Shown here: positions 33,948-44,644 of the stretch, one piece after another
Layout of the letters: every line of letters starts with the position of its first letter
Position numbering within the stretch: position 1 is the stretch's first letter
The notes under the pieces: generated by a model
The model's input: the letters and a program-made list of their open reading frames with translations, nothing else
Told to the model about the DNA's origin: nothing
Databases searched by the model: none
Assembly: GCA_030144725.1 (NCBI GenBank)
Contig: JASKMD010000028.1
Location: 3,388,419 to 3,452,418 of the forward strand
Origin: Haematococcus lacustris
Taxonomy: Eukaryota; Chlorophyta; Chlorophyceae; Chlamydomonadales; Haematococcaceae
Direction: 5' to 3'
DNA: 64,000 nt
Position numbers and translations under genes: made by a program

Positions 33948-36900
33948 TCATACGAACCTTGCGCCCTCCATGTCTAGCTTGACGACCTGAGCAGAGTTGA
34001 CTTCCAGCTGCCCTGCCTCCCGGAAGGCTTTGCACATGGCTTGCAGCACCTGCACGGTGGCAGCAGCATGCATTTCACAGGACCATGTGTACAAAGCTAG
34101 ACTCTAGCCATCAATGCTATCCTGGCTTCCTGATTGGAATAACAATGCTTGGGCAGCCGTGTGATTCTAACAGTACAATGCATGCATGCATACATGTGAC
34201 CAAGACATGCACTGAACAGCAGCAGGGGTGGCAGCACTGCAGGTTGTGCGAGCAGCAGATGGTGCAGAGCCCCAAGGCAGCAGCCAGCAGGTGGTTCCGG
34301 GCACCACTTATTGCCCTGTGCACATGCCTCTGTGACCAGGTGCACTGTGGCAATACGTGTCTGTGGTGCCAGGATACCCTGTTACCAGATGCATGCATGG
34401 GGCACGCACCTTCTGCCCAGTTTCCTGGCTGTCCACCACTGCCACTGCTGTGGGTCCAGCGCCGCTGATGGTGGCTCCATAGGCTCCTGCACACCACCAG
34501 CCACCGCCCTTAACCATGGAGCGTGTCGCATGGAGTAATCTAAAGCCAATGGGCCAGGCCTAGCAGCCCGTACCAGGCTAACGGCGATAATGGTGTAAAC
34601 CCACCATCACCACCACCCTCGACCAGAACATGCTTGCAGCATGGGCACGCAGCCATACCAGGTTGACGGTGATGATGGGTGGAAACCCACCATCATCACA
34701 AACAAAGGGTCTCTGTTGGTGGGGCCTAGGGTGCTTAGGGCATGTGGAGCTGGTTGGAGATCTCACAGAAACGCCCACATTCATCCACACCATCCCAACC
34801 ACCACCATGCTTCACACACATATCACTCATGTGTAACCACAATGTGTAACCACAATGTGTAACCACAATGTGTGACCACAATGTGTGACCACATACACAA
34901 ATCACTCACTCACAACCACATTGTGTCACCACACGATGTGGTCACGTTGTGTGTGAAATCTTTGAAATGTGAAGAGCAGGACACGAGTGCTGATACAGGC
35001 CACAGGGGCAACCATGAACATGCGTGCTGCTGGACACAGCCACTGACACGCCATCAAGGTAAAATGCTGATACAAGCTCTATGAGATACACACATCACTC
35101 ACACATGAACACATTCTGTGACCACATTCTGTGACCACCTTGTGTGTCGACATTGAGTGTGGGAGTCAGCGAAGAGCAGGCAAAGAGTGCTGAATTAGGA
35201 AGCGCACAGGGCACCCATGCCACGCACGCCACTGGCCTTCACACAGCTGAAATGCCAGCAAGGGCAAGTGCTGCTACACGGCCTGGGTCACACGTGCCAA
35301 CACACAGCGCATGACCTATGGCATGGCTCGCTGCCCTCTCCCCCTCCTCAGCCTGATCCCCAGCATTCCCGAGGAAGCCTACCATCAGGGCGATAAGCGG
35401 TTAGCTAACCCTAACCCACTCTAACCCTAACCCTGACTGGCAGTAGCCCCCCTGGAGCCTGTCAGCAGGGCGAGCAGCCGGCAAGCGGAGCTGATACAGG
35501 CCACACACAGGCACTCCCGCAAGCGCCCCACACTGTGCCAAACACTGTGCCTGACACAGCTCAGCTGCCATGGTGCCAATGCACTCCTGCCAAACACTGC
35601 GCCAAACACAGCTTGACTGCAGCTTAGCTGCCAGTCAGCAGGTCAATTGGGGCGGCTGTTGCCCTAACCCAGCACTTGCCTGCTGCCTTGGCCGCTGCCT
35701 TGACGGCCAGGAGGCCAGGGATGAGAGGACCACGGACCGGCTCTATGATGACGTCGGAGTCCAGGGCCTGACCAATGAGCCTCACATCCCCAGTCAGCAC
35801 GCCTGCCACCTGGGGGTTGGGTGTGACCACACTGATCAGAGTGAGAGGTGAAGCGGGTGTGAAGGAGGTGGGCAAAAGGGTGAGATGTGGGCGTGTGATG
35901 GAGACAGAGTGAGAGATGTGACAGGTGAGTGGATGAGGGCAGGGTGACGTGGGCATGTGCAAGGGGAAATCATGCATCAGGGCAGGCCCTATGCACGCAC
36001 AGTTGGGGTCACGACATGCAGGTCTGCCACAGCAGCAATTACTGGCGCACCAGGCTGAGCTTTAGGATGAGGGTTAGGATTTGAAGGGGGTAGGCTAAGG
36101 GTTGTGCAGCTGCAGTGCAAGGCTTTCCTGCAGCTGATGCATGAGCAGGGTCATCATGGGCAGGCACTGCATGGCAACCTGACTAGCCAGCTGACCGCAT
36201 GGCCGCCCACCCTCCCAGCTCACCAGACTGCCGCCCTGGCAGCAGTTGTTGATCATGGCCGACATGGACACCTGCGCAGGGTCAGGGTTAGGGTCAAGGT
36301 TAGGGTTAAGGTTAGGGTTAGTAATAATGAAACAATGAAATAATGTGATAATTGAATATGATTCATAAAATCAGACAGGAACCCTAACCCTAACCCAACA
36401 CTGAGACAAACACAAATGCCGGCAATGACTCAAGAGGGATGCAAAGGGGTGGAGCAAAGGGATACGCCATGCCCGCACTGCCCCTGACCCTCACCTGCTT
36501 GGGCAGCACAGCCCGCATCTCCGCTGTGGGTGCCTCGAACACCGGGTTCACCAGCACAAAGTACAGCTCGGAGGCAGCAGGGGCCAGGGCCAGGGGCAGC
36601 AGCTCGATAGGCACCCCAGGGGTGCAGCTCCTGCAGCAGGGGGTGGCAGCAGGAGGGTGGCAGCAGCAGGGGCCAGAGTGGCACCATTGCATTTACCAGA
36701 CTTTTTTTTGCTGCTCCCAAACCATGTGCACTGCTCTATCCTCTTCATCACCCACACACTGCTGCCCTGCCCTCACCTTGCCCCGCCAGCGCAATGCTGC
36801 CCTGCCCGCCCTCCTTTCCCTGTTCATCGTCCCGCCCCTGAATGCTCTGCGGAGGTTTGGGTCTGAGTTTACAGTAGACTGTACCCTAACCCCATCCTGT

Positions 36901-37646
36901 CCCTGCATGTTCCTGCATGTCCCGCCATGCCCCTAACCTTCACCCTCATGCGGTTCTGGCCCTGCCCTGCCCTGCCCTGCCCTGCCCTGCCCTGCCCTGC
37001 CCTGCCCTGCCCTGCCCTGCCCTGCCCTGCCCTGCCCTGTCGACCAGTAGCCATAGACATAGCCTGCCCCGCCCTACCCCATCCCGCACTCCCCTTTCCC
37101 CTGCCTTGCCCTGCTCATCACCGTGGCTTGGCCTGGCCTGGCCTGCCTGGCCTGCCTTGGCCTGCCTTGGCCTGGCTTGGCCTGGCCTGGCCTGGCCTGC
37201 CCTGCCTCAGCCTGCCCCGCCCTGCCCATTCGCCATCCCACCGGACCTGATGAGCACAAAGCCGCCCAGGAGGGAGGGGCCCACATTGTCGGCGTGGTAC
37301 CCGGACACAGCTGCCTCTGAGGCTACGGTGGCGCCTATGAGCCCTGCCTTCACCAGGGGGCTGCCAAACAGCCCGTTCACCGCCCAGGCCGCGGCGGCGG
37401 CGCTGGCGGCACTGCTGCCCAGACCGCTCCCCAGTGGCAGTCCCTGCGGCGCAAGCCAGGCACAGGGCAGCGCTGGCAATGGGCAGCGGTGTCCCCTCAC
37501 CTCACCTCACCTCACCTCACCTCACCTCACCTCACCTCACCTCACCTCACCTCACCTCACCTATGGCCTTGCAGCTAAGCAGGTAATGACACCTCACAAA
37601 CTGTAAGGACAGATGCTGCTGCTGTTACCCCTGGAGCCAGGTCCAA

Positions 37647-37685
<39 letters not shown>

Positions 37686-38458
37686 ACCTGCTGTTGCACC
37701 TGCTGCTGTACCTGCTGCGGCATCTGCTGCGACTGTGGCTATGGCTAGCCCCGCCTCCTGTGGCTGCACCTGATGCTGCACCTGCCCATCTAACCCTGCT
37801 GTTGCTGTACCTGCTGCACCCCCTGCTGCTGTGCCCTCCGCTGTTGCGCCTGCTGCATCACCTGCTGCGTCACCTGCTGCTGGCTGTTTCCCAGTGCCCA
37901 GTGCACACCCAGCTACTGTGGTGCTGGCGCCTACAGCCCTGGCACCTTGTGCAAGGTGAGCCCTACTCCACACGTCACTGGGCCCAGCAGCTTCAGAGTC
38001 TCCTGGGCTGCGATACCAATGCAATTCTTGGCAGGGTCCAAGCTGAGGCGCCCCTTGTCTCCCTCAATCTTGTCAATCAGCACCACGCCTGGCTGGTCAG
38101 GGAGGGCGCGTGCTGTCACAGTATCACCACCTCCCTGCAAGGCGGGAGCAGCTGCGTAAGGAAATGTGTGCATGGCATCGGCAAAAAAGGTGTGGCATCG
38201 GCAGCATGGCGGGGTCGCGCATGCTGCTTGCATGCCCACCTGGACAGCGCATCCAAGCCAGTCGAAGCCAGGACCCAAGTTGGCTATGGTGGCTGGAGCG
38301 AACGCGCTGCAATGCTCCTTCACTGGTGCCCTTCGTTCATTGGCACATGCACAAAGGTGGAGCCGCCGTGCCGACGGACGATGCGGCTTCCAGCTGTTGC
38401 GATGGCTTAGGCGGTTCTCAGCTGGCGATGCTTGGCACCCGCGTTGCCCAGCAAGCAT
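33948..38458 (-). CDS. Homoserine kinase (GHMP kinase, threonine biosynthesis)
   Basis: Phosphorylates homoserine to O-phosphohomoserine in the aspartate-derived threonine pathway, in the plastid in plants and algae. Eight exons, all in phase: 38240-38458, 37946-38134, 37247-37443, 36495-36630, 36224-36271, 35680-35809, 34410-34486, 33948-34049; total 365 aa, normal for the family plus a transit peptide. The N-terminus (rich in Arg, Ser, Ala, almost no acid) looks like a chloroplast transit peptide and precedes FAPATIANLGPGFDWLGCAV. The GHMP ATP-binding loop reads GLPLGSGLGSSAASA; next come SGYHADNVGPSLLGGF and VLVNPVFEAPTAEMRAVLP; the C-terminal motif is ISGAGPTAVAVVD. The exon 6 donor is GC (CAG|GCAAGT), a GC-AG intron. 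TGTAA at 33845-33841 follows the stop. The FAD oxidoreductase gene lies 316 bp upstream on the same strand. Confidence 0.93.
35403..35435 (+). repeat. Interstitial telomere-like CCCTAA repeats
   Basis: Short (CCCTAA)n-like runs occur here and again near 36280-36325 and 36381-36400, all in homoserine kinase introns, with others near 11610 and 55935-55960. They are degenerate and short, so they are not a chromosome end. Confidence 0.6.
36958..37040 (+). repeat. CCTGC pentamer array in homoserine kinase intron
   Basis: About 16 tandem CCTGC units, followed at 37124-37210 by a CTTGG/CCTGG-type array. Both lie in the intron between exons 36495-36630 and 37247-37443. Confidence 0.9.
37496..37562 (+). 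repeat. CTCAC pentamer array
   Basis: About 13 CTCAC units in the intron between homoserine kinase exons 37247-37443 and 37946-38134. Its minus strand is GTGAG, identical to the splice-donor consensus, so the pre-mRNA carries a string of donor-like words. Confidence 0.9.
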
Positions 38459-38774
38459 TTTGCAGCCTTAAAGGCCCTAACGGCGCACAACTTGCGAACC
38501 AACTAATAACGCGTCCACGCTTGCGATTTGCAGTATACATTAGTTTGCGTATACTCTTCGACGCTTACACTTATCCACGTTTGACTTTCGTCAAGACATT
38601 TAGTCTTCCTCATCGACATTTAGTCTTCATCATCACGGTTGCTTTGATTCCAAGGTACTGGCCAGGGTCCAAGGCACTGGCCAGGCTGCATTGGTACAGA
38701 CCACGGCCGCAAAGAAGAAAGTAGTGCAGGTCTGGAGTAGATACATTTCTGAGTTGAATTGTGGCCATTGCGCC
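38459..38774. promoter_or_regulatory. Compact gap: FAD oxidoreductase 3' end and homoserine kinase promoter
   Basis: TTACA at 38565-38569 is TGTAA on the minus strand, 206 nt past the FAD oxidoreductase stop. That leaves roughly 100 bp for the homoserine kinase promoter, where sequence is AT-richer (gcagtatacattagtttgcgtata). Inferred from position. Confidence 0.5.
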
Positions 38775-41700
38775 TCATAAGACCAGGAGTTCCTGGCGCT
38801 CGGCCTCACCAGCACCTCCTGCCGGCACTTGGACCTCTTTCCCCAGTAGTTCCCGCACAACAGCTTCGCCCACCTGCAGCAGCCCAACACCCACACCCAC
38901 ACCCACCCTGTCAGGTGCCATGCACCATCTACATGCGATCACGGGCATTAAGTCACACAGTTGCATGCAAGGCAGCATTGCACAGACATTTACAACCGAT
39001 CCAAACAAAAGGCAATCAGCCTGGCCGATCACTGACCTTGAGGCCATCCACTGCCGCCGACACAATGCCACCCGCGTACCCCGCACCCTGCAGGCCAGCC
39101 AATGGGACGCTTCAGCGTGGGGCATAACAGGATGGAGGGTCACAGCATGGAGGAGTGGTCAAGCTATGGACTTTACAACTCAGGTGTCGTGAACATGCAT
39201 GGAACAGCAAGGTATGGCAGGGCAAGGTGTGGCTGTCCTTGGCCGCCAGAATGGCCCCTGGCCCTTGCCCTGCCCCTGCCCCTGCCCCTGCCCCTGCCCC
39301 TGCCCCTGCCCCTGCCCCTGCCCCTGCCCCTGCCCCTGCCCCTGCCCCTGCCCCTGCCCCTGCCCTTGCCGCACCTCGCCACAGGGGTACAGCCCCTTGA
39401 CACTGCAGCTCTGCATGTCCTCCCCAGGCAGCCGGTCCACCTTTACGGGGGAGCTGGTGCGCGTCTCCACACCGTGCAGCAGGCCCTGTGGTCACTCAGC
39501 AACCCAGGGGGGAGTGGGAGGTGGGCAGAGGGGGGTGGGGGAGGGGGCTACTAACTGCTGCGTGCACCTGGTCAGGTCAGGTGGCTGGTCAAGGCAGCGC
39601 TGGTCAGGTGATAGCCCTGGTCAGGTCACCTGGGGGCAGGAGGCAAAGCCGCGCAGGTTGCGGTCAAAGCGACGCAGCGCGGCTTGCAGGGCGTCAGACA
39701 GCGCTGGGGGGTACAGGTCATGCAGCGCCGCTGACTTCACGCCCAGCCTGAAGGCACGCGGGAGGGGCGAGGTGAGGGTGCGTGTGAGGGTGTGTGTGAG
39801 GGTGCGTGTGCGGGTGCGTGTGAGGGTGCGTGTGAGGGTGCGTGTGAGGGTGAGGGTGCGTGTGGAGGGTGAGGAGGGAGGGTGAGGAGGGAGGGTGAGG
39901 GTGAGGTAGAAGGAGAAGGGAGGAGGCGTGGGAGGAGGGAGGAGGGAGGGAGCGCTGCGGGGAGAGGGAGGGGATGAGTGAGGAGCAGGCAGGGGTGGTG
40001 GTGGGGAGGCAGTTTGGGAGGCACTCGGTGGAGAGCTTGGCACAGGGGAGCAAGGGGCCAGGGTAGCAGAGATGCCGCCGCTGCCGCTGCTGCTGCTGCC
40101 TGCCGCTGCTGCTGCTGCCTGCCGCTGCTGCCTGCTGCCTGCCGCTGCTGCTGCTGCCTGCCGCTGCTGCTGCTGCCTGCTGCTGCCTGCTGCTGCCTGC
40201 CGCTGCTGCTGCTGCCTGCTGCTGCCTGCTGCTGCCTGCCGCTGCTGCTGCTGCCTGCTGCCGCCTGCTGCCGCCTGCTGCCTGCCTGCTGCTGCCTGCT
40301 GCCGCCTGCTGCTGCCTGCTGCCGCCTGCTGCTGCCTGCTGCCGCCTGCTGCCGCCTGCTGCCGCTGCTGCTGCCTGCTGCTGCCTGCTGCTGCCTGCTG
40401 CCGCCTGCCTGCCGCTTCTGCTGCTGCTGCCTGCTGCCTGCCTGCTGCTGCCTGCTGCTGCCTGCTGCCGCCTGCTGCCGCCTGCCGCTGCTGCTGCTGC
40501 CTGCTGCTGCCTGCTGCTGCTGCCTGCTGCTGCTGCCTGCTGCTGCCTGCTGCTGCTGCCTGCTGCTGCCTGCTGCCTGCCTGCTGCCGCCTGCTGCCGC
40601 CTGCTGCCGCCTGCTGCCGCCTGCTGCCGCCTGCTGCCGCCTGCCGCTCTGCTGCTGCCTGCTGCTGCCTGCTGCTGCCTGCTGCCGCCTGCTGCTGCCT
40701 GCTGCCGCCTGCTGCCGCCTGCTGCCGCCTGCTGCCGCTGCTGCTGCTGCCTGCTGCTGCCTGCTGCTGCCTGCTGCCGCCTGCTGCCGCCTGCTGCCGC
40801 CTGCTGCCGCCTGCCTGCCGCCTGCTGCCGCCTGCTGCCGCCTGCTGCCGCGCTGCTGCCGCCTGCTGCCGCCTGCTGCCGCCTGCTGCCTGCCGCTGCC
40901 TGCCTGCTGCCGCCTGCCTGCCGCCTGCTGCTGCTGCCTGCTGCTGCCTGCTGCTGCCTGCCGCTGCCTGCTGCTGCTGCCTGCTGCCTGCTGCTGCTGC
41001 CTGCTGCTGCCTGCCGCCTGCTGCCGCCTGCTGCTGCTGCCTGCTGCTGCCTGCTCGCCTGCTGCCGCCTGCTGCCGCCTGCTGCCGCCTGCTGCCGCCT
41101 GCTGCCGCCTGCTGCCGCCTGCTGCCGCCTGCTGCCGCCTGCCTGCCGCCTGCTGCCGCCTGCTGCCGCCTGCTGCTGCTGCTGCTGCTGCCGCCTGCTG
41201 CCGCCTGCCTGCCGCCTGCTGCCGCCTGCTGCCGCCTGCTGCTGCTGCTGCTGCTGCCTGCTGCTGCTGCCGCCTGCTGCCGCCTGCTGCCGCCTGCTGC
41301 CGCCTGCTGCCGCCTGCTGCCGCCTGCCTGCCGCCTGCTGCCGCCTGCTGCCTGCCTGCTGCCGCCTGCTGCCGCCTGCTGCCGCCTGCTGCCGCCTGCT
41401 GCCGCCTGCTGCCGCCTGCTGCTGCCTGCTGCCGCCTGCTGCCGCCTGCTGCCGCCTGCTGCCTGCCTGCTGCCGCCTGCTGCCGCCTGCTGCCGCTGCT
41501 GCTGCTGCTGCTGCTGCTGCCTGCTGCTGCCTGCCGCTGCTGCTGCCGCCTGCTGCCGCCTGCTGCCGCCTGCTGCCGCCTGCTGCCGCCTGCTGCCGCC
41601 TGCTGCCGCCTGCTGCCGCCTGCTGCCGCCTGCTGCTGCTGCTGCTGCTGCCGCCTGCTGCCGCCTGCTGCCGCCTGCTGCCGCCTGCTGCCGCCTGCTG

Positions 41701-42432
41701 CCGCCTGCTGCCGCCTGCTGCCGCCTGCTGCCGCCTGCTGCCGCCTGCTGCCTGCTGCTGCTGCCGCCTGCTGCCGCCTGCTGCCGCCTGCTGCCGCCTG
41801 CCTGCCGCCTGCTGCCGCCTGCTGCCGCCTGCTGCCGCCTGCTGCCGCCTGCCTGCCGCCTGCTGCCGCCTGCTGCCGCCTGCTGCCGCCTGCTGCCGCT
41901 GCTGCTGCCTGCTGCTGCCTGCCGCCTGCTGCCGCCTGCTGCCGCCTGCTGCCGCTGCTGCTGCCGCCTGCTGCCGCCTGCTGCTGCTGCCTGCTGCTGC
42001 TGCCTGCTGCCGCCTGCTGCCGCCTGCTGCTGCTGCCTGCTGCTGCTGCCTGCTGCCGCCTGCTGCTGCTGCCTGCTGCCGCCTGCTGCCGCCTGCTGCC
42101 TGCGCTGCTGCCGCCTGCTGCCGCCTGCTGCCGCCTGCTGCCGCCTGCTGCCGCCTGCTGCTGCCTGCTGCCTGCTGCTGCCTGCTGCTGCTGCTGCTGC
42201 TGCCTGCTGCTGCTGCCTGCTGCTGCCTGCTGCTGCCTGCTGCTGCCTGCTGCTGCCTGCTGCTGCTGCTGCTGCTGCTGCCTGCTGCTGCTGCCTGCTG
42301 CTGCTGCTGCTGCTGCTGCCTGCTGCTGCTGCTGCTGCTGCCTGCTGCTGCTGCCTGCTGCTGCTGCCTGCTGCTGCTGCTGCTGCTGCTGCCTGCTGCT
42401 GCTGCTGCTGCTGCCTGCCGCTTCTGCTGCTG

Positions 42433-42465
<33 letters not shown>

Positions 42466-42698
42466 TGCTGCTGCCTGCCGCTTCTGCTGCTGCCTGCTGC
42501 TGCCTGCTGCTGCTGCTGCTGCTGCCTGCTGCTGCTGCTGCTGCTGCCTGCTGCTGCTGCCTGCTGCTGCCTGCTGCTGCTGCTGCTGCTGCCTGCTGCT
42601 GCTGCCTGCTGCTGCCTGCTGCTGCTGCCTGCTGCTGCTGCTGCCTGCTGCTGCCTGCTGCTGCTGCTGCTGCTGCTGCCTGCTGCTGCCTGCTGCTG

Positions 42699-42737
<39 letters not shown>

Positions 42738-44597
42738 TGCCTGCTGCTGCCTGCTGCTGCCTGCCGCTGCTGCTGCTGCTGCCTGCTGCTGCTGCTGCCT
42801 GCTGCTGCTGCCTGCTGCTGCCGCTACTGACCTGTATGAGCTGGAGGGCAGCGCCCCAGTGCTGAGCTGCTGGCCCATGAAGTCTTCAACTCGCTGCACA
42901 GGCGCCTGGAAGCGGCCGCCCCCTCTCCTGGCCCCCTCCTGCTCCATGGCCTCCTGCATGGAAGGCACGCACACTGCTCATCTTCATCCTCCTCTTGCTC
43001 ATCTTGATCCAGGGCCAGCCTGCAGGCCACATGCAGGCCGACTGGCCGCCCCTGCCCCCCAGACTAGCCACATGCAGGCGCAGCCTTTCTCCTTGTACAC
43101 CCCTGAGCTGACATCACTGACAAGTCATGCTGGGGTTAACTGCTGATTTTCATCCTGGCTGTTCAACACTGCAGTTGCCCGAACTCCTGGTCGCACGCAG
43201 TGCAGGCCAGATTGACCCCCAGACTCACCCTGACTGACGCCTCTGACTGCACTCGCACATTACTCAACAGCCTGAGAAACTGCCCATGCATGGCTTTGCT
43301 ACCATCGCTGCTGCAGTGCCCTTTGCAACCCTGTCTGACCGAATGACTAAACGCCATGCCATGCCACATCCACCCCTGCCCCTGCCCCTGCCCCTGCCCC
43401 TGCCCCTGCCCCTGCCCCTGCCCCTGCCCCTGCCCCTGCCCCTGCCCCTGCCCCTGCCCCTGCCCCTGCCCCTGCCCCTGCCCCTGCCCCTGCCCCTGCC
43501 CCTGCCCCTGCCCCTGCCCCTGCCCCTGCCCCTGCCCCTGCCCCTGCCCCTGCTCCTGCCCCTGCCTTGGCACCAAATCTGGATCACAGGCCATCACTGC
43601 TCCTCAATCACACTCCCACTTACCCCTGGTCACACCCCTGGTTACACCTCACCTGCAGTGCCAGGCCCGCCAAGCTGCCATGCTGCTGTTGGAAGGGAGC
43701 CCAGTCCTGGGGCGCTACAGTTACCACCAGGGCGCTGTTGGCCCATTGGCTGTTGCGCCGGCTGCAGTAGCAGGTGGTCAGGGGGGAGGGGCAGAGGGGT
43801 CATAGGGGGTGGGAGGGGGGGAGAGGGGTTCAGCAGCGCAATGCAGCGATAATAATAACCACAAAAAAACAACCACAGAAAAACAATAATAATCAATTAG
43901 CAACAAGAAGAATAAAGTATTTAAAGATAACTATAATAATGGGCTCGGCTACTTCCATCAGAAACGTCTGGATTGTTTTGCTGGCACTGCTACTGCCAAT
44001 GACCCTGTGAGCACCCTGTCCCTCACTAGGGCGTCCTTTTGAGTCGGACCACTGGGGAACACTAGCGCGACTACTCAAGTGTTGTTAAGGGGCTGTGTGG
44101 AGTAAACCCAATGCACATGGACATGGCGCATGAGTGCCTACCACCTACACTATTGCCTGATTGCGAGGGCTATAGTGTAGAGTTGGCCTTTTCAAGTTAC
44201 TCCGGTTTCCCTGCAGATTTAATGGAGTGATTTATGGCCCTGTTGCAGATTGTGTGATTTATGGCTCTGATGTTTCTCAGCAGCGCCAGCGCCAGCGTCA
44301 TCAGTTGAAGCGTCCCATACACTTGATGGTCGCTCATTATGCAAGTCTCATGAGTGGATGCATGACCCTGTCAGCACGGCATGAGGGCATGAGTCCCCCC
44401 CCTACCTGAAGCTCATGCCGTTGATGCACAGCTCCTGCTCACTGGTGGAGGTGCACACGATCTGCCCCCCGGGGCACATGCAGAAGGAGTACACCCCACG
44501 CATGCCATCAGGCACCCCCCTGCCGCCCCCCTGCTCCTCTGCCCCACCCGCCCCCGCCCCCTGCTGCTCCCCTGCCCTGCCCTCTGTGTCTTGCTCC

Positions 44598-44644
<47 letters not shown>

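Noticed and set aside
35403..36400. Telomere or chromosome end
   Set aside because: The CCCTAA runs are short, degenerate and lie within introns of an intact gene on both sides.
39978..43146. Very long + strand reading frames (over 900 residues) rich in Leu, Cys, Pro and Ala
   Set aside because: They only translate the CTG/CCG array; the flanking exons belong to the minus-strand FAD oxidoreductase and splice across it.
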